NCBI GenBank assembly: GCA_023807065.1
Contig: JAJJLU010000008.1
Span: 1-64,000, forward strand
Length of the DNA: 64,000 nucleotides
Source of the DNA: Isotricha intestinalis
Lineage: Eukaryota; Ciliophora; Litostomatea; Vestibuliferida; Isotrichidae
Direction: 5' to 3'
This document shows positions 60,059 through 64,000 of this stretch, piece after piece. The notes under the pieces are model-generated. The model searched no databases. It was not told the DNA's origin and worked only from the letters and a program-made list of their open reading frames with translations. A program made the position numbers and the translations under genes. Each line of letters opens with the position of its first letter. Positions within the stretch are counted from its first letter, which is position 1.

Positions 60059-60407
60059 ATTATTAATTTTTAAAAAATAAATAAATAATAAATTTATTTT
60101 AAATTATTGGCAAATTTTTTTCTAATTCATAATATGAAATTATATTCAATCATATTTAATATAAATGCTCATTTTTAAACACTTAAATTATTTTATTATT
60201 TTCTGTTTTAATAAATCATTAATTTCATAATTTAAGATTTAATTATTTATATTTAAAAAAATTTAGATATAAATATATGTATTTTCTATTCGCTTTTTTG
60301 ATTTTAAGTTATTTGAATTTGTTTTTTTATTTAATTTTATATTATATATATTTAATATTCCAATTCTCTGAAAAAAAGATTAATACTTTATTTAAATTAT
60401 AATAATT
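60059..60407. other. Convergent intergenic region, no gene seen
   Basis: About 350 bases between convergent 3' ends, A/T-only in long runs, with no open frame, repeat or RNA candidate. Confidence 0.5.
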
Positions 60408-62678
60408 TTATTCCTCAAAATTAAAATTTGATTTATCAAATTCACCTCTTTTATTTATAGAATAATTTTTTAAACTTTCTTCAAAATTTTTGACATTTAT
60501 TATTCTTAAATCTTCAGGAATTGCAAATTTACTACATAAACAAGATAATTGAAGATCACTCAAAATTACATTAATTTTTTTTAAATGTTCATTTAAATCT
60601 TCAATGGAAATTGTTTTCAAATTTATACCTTTATCCTTTGTTAATTTAATAGAATCTTTTATAATTTCATTTATATTATTATAATTATTTTTTTTTAAAC
60701 CTTCATTCACTTGAGATAAAGCAAGATTAATATTTTTATAATATTCTTCATTTGTAATTTCAGTCATTGATTCATCATTATTATTTTGTGATTCCTTTTT
60801 ATTGTTTTCTTCTTTAATATTAAGTAAATTATAAAAATTTGAAAGTTTCAAATCTTCTAAATTTGCTTTAGGATCATCAAATTGTTTCATTACATAATAA
60901 ATATATTCAATATATCTATCATCAAAATTTATTAAATTATTATCAATTATATCTTTAAAATCTAATAGAGGAATATACTCTTCATTTGCTTTTTCATTTT
61001 TTAAATAATTAATTAATTTCATACAATTTTTTTTATGATTATTTATCATTTCTTTCTTTAAATTTTCTTCCATTTCAGAAGAATAATCTATAATATAAGA
61101 AAATAAAAGTTTTAAATATTCAGTAAATTTATTTATTCTTCCCTTACTATTATATAATAAAGCACCTAAATAAATTTTTAATTTAATAATACTATTTTCA
61201 TTTTTACAATTTAAATCTTCACAAATTTTTTTAGAAAATACATTAATAGTATGATTAAATGATTCAGAAGTAATATCTACTTTATTCTCTGAATTTTTAT
61301 TATTATAGTTTGAATCTTCATATAAATCATCAATTAAAAATATTCCCGAATTTTTTAATGTTAAATGTTTTGCTTCAAAATTTTTAAATAAAATATAAGT
61401 AAATTGATTAAATTGAATATTTGTTATTTTCCTTGTTTTTAATATATCATTTTCTTCATCATTTATATAAAAAGGATTATCTGCATCAATTCCAAATTCT
61501 ATTTGTTCAATTCTTTTATCTGGATTTAACTCTTTCAATTCATTTAATTTTTGTTTATATTGTTTTATTTGCTTTTCTAATTCATTTTCAATTAATTTAG
61601 ATTGTTCTAAATCTTTTTTTAATTTTTGTATTTCATCTTCTTCTTCTTTATAATTATTATTTATACTTGATATCAAACTTTTTTTATTTATAACAATAAA
61701 TTCATTTAAATTTACGGAATTATTTTTTATATTTTCATTAATTTCTAATAATTTTTTATTTTCTTTTTGTAAATCATTTATAACTAATTCTTGAAATCTA
61801 TATTTATTTTTATAAATTGTTAATGCTTTTTTAATTTTTATTATTTCTTCTTTATAAATTATAGTTTTATAATCATTAATTTCATTATTTTGATTGTTTT
61901 TATTATTTAAAATTGTATTGTTTTTTTTTAAAGAATTAACAATTTCATTATTTATTTCGATTTTATTTTTTTCTTCTTTTATTTTTAAATGAATATTTTC
62001 TATTTCTTCATTTATCATTTTTTCTTCTTCATCTAATAAATTCATTTTATCTTTTAAACTCTCTAATATTTTATTTTGACTATTTATTTTTTCTTGAATT
62101 TTATTATATTCTTCAAATTTGTTTTTTCCAATATCATTAATATTATTTGAATATAATAATAAGTTATTTATTTTATTTATTTGTTCTTCTAAAGATATTT
62201 TTTCAATCTCACATTCATTTAATTTTGTTAATTTATCATTCTTTTTCATTAAACTTGATTTTTCATCAATTTCCTTAATTTCACATTTTAAATCTTCAAT
62301 TTGTTTTTTTATTTTTTTAATTAAGTAAATATTTTTATTTAATAAATTATTATCGTTTTTATCAACAATATTTTTTATTTTATTATCTTTTACTTTTATT
62401 TGCTCTCTAATTTCTTTATTTTGTCTTTTTAAAAAATATAATTGTAATTTTAATTTTTTTACAACGTTAATTAATTGAAATTTTTCTTGACATAATTTTT
62501 CTGACTCAAATAAATATTTTGAATTAATGTTTAAAGAAGTAGAGTATTGAATAGAATTTGAAGAAGATTTTGATTTTTTTAAAGTTGATTTTTGAGCTCT
62601 TGATAACTTTTTTATATTGACTGGAGATAACATAATGTTTAAATTTTTTAAACTCGAATGTAAAAAATCATTTTTCAT
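60408..62678 (-). CDS. Long coiled-coil protein with helical C-terminal domain
   Basis: 756 residues from the ATG at 62678; the frame extends nine codons further upstream but only from a TTG. Residues 50-400 are an almost unbroken coiled coil (for example LCQEKFQLINVVKKLKLQLY and EEIENIHLKIKEEKNKIEIN). The C-terminal 330 residues are helical and look folded (FKNFEAKHLTLKNSGIFLID, VKNFEESLKNYS). They contain loops that could be degenerate EF-hands (FDDRYIEYIYYVMKQFDD), without a full calcium loop. Such layouts are common among ciliary and basal-body proteins. No family is assigned. Confidence 0.6.
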   Translation of the reverse strand: MKNDFLHSSLKNLNIMLSPVNIKKLSRAQKSTLKKSKSSSNSIQYSTSLNINSKYLFESEKLCQEKFQLINVVKKLKLQLYFLKRQNKEIREQIKVKDNKIKNIVDKNDNNLLNKNIYLIKKIKKQIEDLKCEIKEIDEKSSLMKKNDKLTKLNECEIEKISLEEQINKINNLLLYSNNINDIGKNKFEEYNKIQEKINSQNKILESLKDKMNLLDEEEKMINEEIENIHLKIKEEKNKIEINNEIVNSLKKNNTILNNKNNQNNEINDYKTIIYKEEIIKIKKALTIYKNKYRFQELVINDLQKENKKLLEINENIKNNSVNLNEFIVINKKSLISSINNNYKEEEDEIQKLKKDLEQSKLIENELEKQIKQYKQKLNELKELNPDKRIEQIEFGIDADNPFYINDEENDILKTRKITNIQFNQFTYILFKNFEAKHLTLKNSGIFLIDDLYEDSNYNNKNSENKVDITSESFNHTINVFSKKICEDLNCKNENSIIKLKIYLGALLYNSKGRINKFTEYLKLLFSYIIDYSSEMEENLKKEMINNHKKNCMKLINYLKNEKANEEYIPLLDFKDIIDNNLINFDDRYIEYIYYVMKQFDDPKANLEDLKLSNFYNLLNIKEENNKKESQNNNDESMTEITNEEYYKNINLALSQVNEGLKKNNYNNINEIIKDSIKLTKDKGINLKTISIEDLNEHLKKINVILSDLQLSCLCSKFAIPEDLRIINVKNFEESLKNYSINKRGEFDKSNFNFEE

Positions 62679-62873
62679 ATTTAATAATTTAATTTCAAAA
62701 AACAAAATAAATCAATTTTAAAAAAAATTTAAATTTTAAACAAAAGAAAGTATAAAAAAAACTAAAAATTAAAAAATAAAAATCTAAATTTAGAAAAAAT
62801 AAATATGAATAAATAGCTAAATAATGAAAAAGCCATAAAAAAAAAGTATTTCTAAAAATTCATTTTGTAAAAT

Positions 62874-64000
62874 TTAATTAACCTTAATAACAAAACAGCT
62901 AATATTATCCATACTTCCTTTATTAATAGCCATTTTAACAACATTATCACAAACTTCTTTACTTCCTTGAACAAAACTGCAAATTTTAGCAACATCATCA
63001 TCACTAACAACATCCCAAACACCATCACTAGCAATAACAACATAACATTCATCATTTCCAACTTCAATTCTTTTAACATGAGGAATATTACTAACACCAA
63101 ATTCTTTTAATTCCCAATCTCCAAAAGCTCTACTTAACATTAATTGACCATAAATTCTTCCTGCAAAAACAATTCCTCCTTCACTTATAATTCTATTATA
63201 TTCACTTGGATCACTTGCTCTATCATCATATGATAATCTTATTGGTACTTTTGAAGAATTAATTAAAATTGAACGTGTATCTCCTATATTTGCTGAATAT
63301 ATTACTTTCTTATTATCTTCTTTTGTTATAAATATTACATTTCCTGTTGCTCCTACTTGATAATAATTACTTTCTTTTATTTTTTCATCAATTAAAGGAA
63401 ATATTTTTGTTAATGTCTCTGTCATATTATTTGAAGGTAAATGTTCTTTTAAAATTAATGGGAAATTATTTTGAAGATATGTGGATACTTCTTTTCCTCC
63501 ATGACCATCAAATAAACAAAATAATGAATTTGAAGGATCATTTAAAAAACAATCTATACATACTCCTTTATCTTCCATATAATCTCTATAACGGGAATTT
63601 GGCTCTTCTTTATATGAATATTCTGCAATTGATATTCCTCTTGATGTATATTCTGGTAAATTTATATCACTTTTTTTTTCTAAATATAATTTAGAAGGTT
63701 GAGTTATTTGATTTTGAGCATTTGGGATTTCTATTTGTGTTTGAATTTTCTGGTTTTGAGATTTTTCATTTGGAGATAATATTACTTTTGGAGTTTCATA
63801 TTTTTGAGGTGGAATATTACTTATTTTTTTGGGATTTAATATATTTTGATTATTTGATATTGGAATATTTGATATTGGAGTTTTTAAAGGAGTTATATTA
63901 TTAGATTGAGGAGTTTGTTGAATATTTTCAGCTGGTTGATTATATGTTGTTTGATTTCTATTTGTTTTTTGATAAGTATATGCACCATATGTATTATTTG
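62874..64000 (-). CDS. PP2C-type protein phosphatase (5' end beyond window)
   Basis: The frame is open from the TAA at 62874 to the right edge (at least 375 codons) with no ATG in the upstream part before the RYRDYMED motif, so the 5' end is outside the window. The N-terminal part seen is Pro/Asn/Gln-rich low complexity. The phosphatase core begins at RGISIAEYSYKEEPNSRYRD followed by YMEDKG. PP2C motifs follow: FCLFDGHGGKEV (metal Asp), SANIGDTRSI, FAGRIYGQLMLSRAFGD, VIASDGVWDV and KGSMDNISCFV (last metal Asp). All metal ligands are present, so a Mn/Mg-dependent Ser/Thr phosphatase should be active. The substrate is unknown. Confidence 0.9.
   Translation of the reverse strand, partial: NNTYGAYTYQKTNRNQTTYNQPAENIQQTPQSNNITPLKTPISNIPISNNQNILNPKKISNIPPQKYETPKVILSPNEKSQNQKIQTQIEIPNAQNQITQPSKLYLEKKSDINLPEYTSRGISIAEYSYKEEPNSRYRDYMEDKGVCIDCFLNDPSNSLFCLFDGHGGKEVSTYLQNNFPLILKEHLPSNNMTETLTKIFPLIDEKIKESNYYQVGATGNVIFITKEDNKKVIYSANIGDTRSILINSSKVPIRLSYDDRASDPSEYNRIISEGGIVFAGRIYGQLMLSRAFGDWELKEFGVSNIPHVKRIEVGNDECYVVIASDGVWDVVSDDDVAKICSFVQGSKEVCDNVVKMAINKGSMDNISCFVIKVN

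Noticed and set aside
62874..63578. PP2C starting at the internal ATG in RYRDYMEDKG
   Set aside because: That ATG lies inside the conserved RxxMED metal-site motif, and the frame is open upstream to the window edge.
3937..64000. TAA/TAG reassigned to Gln, as in Tetrahymena and Paramecium
   Set aside because: TAA closes nearly every gene at a sensible length and never interrupts a conserved domain; Gln is encoded by CAA/CAG.

Overview
The window looks like the end of a nuclear chromosome from a very AT-rich, gene-dense protist. The first 24 bases are C-rich telomere-like repeats of the unit CCCCAAT, in the orientation expected at the left end of a chromosome. Genes are densely packed (intergenic gaps of about 60-990 bases), almost all read as single uninterrupted frames under the standard code, and lie on both strands with no operon-like order. 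Of 32 genes whose 3' end is visible, 31 end in TAA and one in TGA. The gene content (SK-like K+ channel, very large TmcB-type PAS membrane protein, many protein kinases with Asn-rich tails, F-box/TBC protein, zinc-cluster kinase) resembles ciliate macronuclear genomes. The use of TAA as a stop excludes the Tetrahymena/Paramecium code. A standard-code ciliate (for example a litostome) is my best guess, but this is inference and the species is not established.

Region by region: 1-3.8 kb is subtelomeric. It holds four copies of a short secreted-protein family, one intact (2373-2951) and three broken by frameshifts or stops. 3.9-7 kb holds a K+ channel and phosphomannomutase. 7.4-8.9 kb is a decayed coiled-coil/propeller gene. 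9.2-21.7 kb holds a stand-alone KA1 protein, a WD40 protein, a CAP-domain protein, a NEK-type kinase, an MFS transporter, a secreted orphan, an AT-hook protein and two low-complexity orphans. 22-27.5 kb is one 1847-residue TmcB/PAS membrane protein. 28-36.3 kb holds a CXC (LIN54-like) DNA-binding protein, an ankyrin-AGC kinase and a USP deubiquitinase. 36.8-49.5 kb holds an orphan, a small HEXIM-like protein, an F-box/TBC RabGAP, a conserved-looking orphan, a TAF4-like protein, a degenerate AAA/clamp-loader-like protein and an SNF1-type kinase. 49.7-64 kb holds a lumenal protein, a zinc-cluster kinase, a pseudo-PAP2 membrane protein, an ankyrin protein, orphans, TAF10, a coiled-coil protein and a PP2C phosphatase that runs off the right edge.

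The genes form no single pathway. The recurring themes are signalling (four kinases, a PP2C, a PAS sensor, a RabGAP, a K+ channel) and transcription (TAF4-like, TAF10, LIN54-like CXC, HEXIM-like). The most interesting points are the telomere variant with its decaying subtelomeric family, the possible minimal HEXIM protein, the kinase-less KA1 protein, the catalytically dead PAP2 protein, the ankyrin-AGC kinase architecture and the odd K+-channel filter. I saw no tRNA, rRNA, transposon, CRISPR array or virus-like gene.
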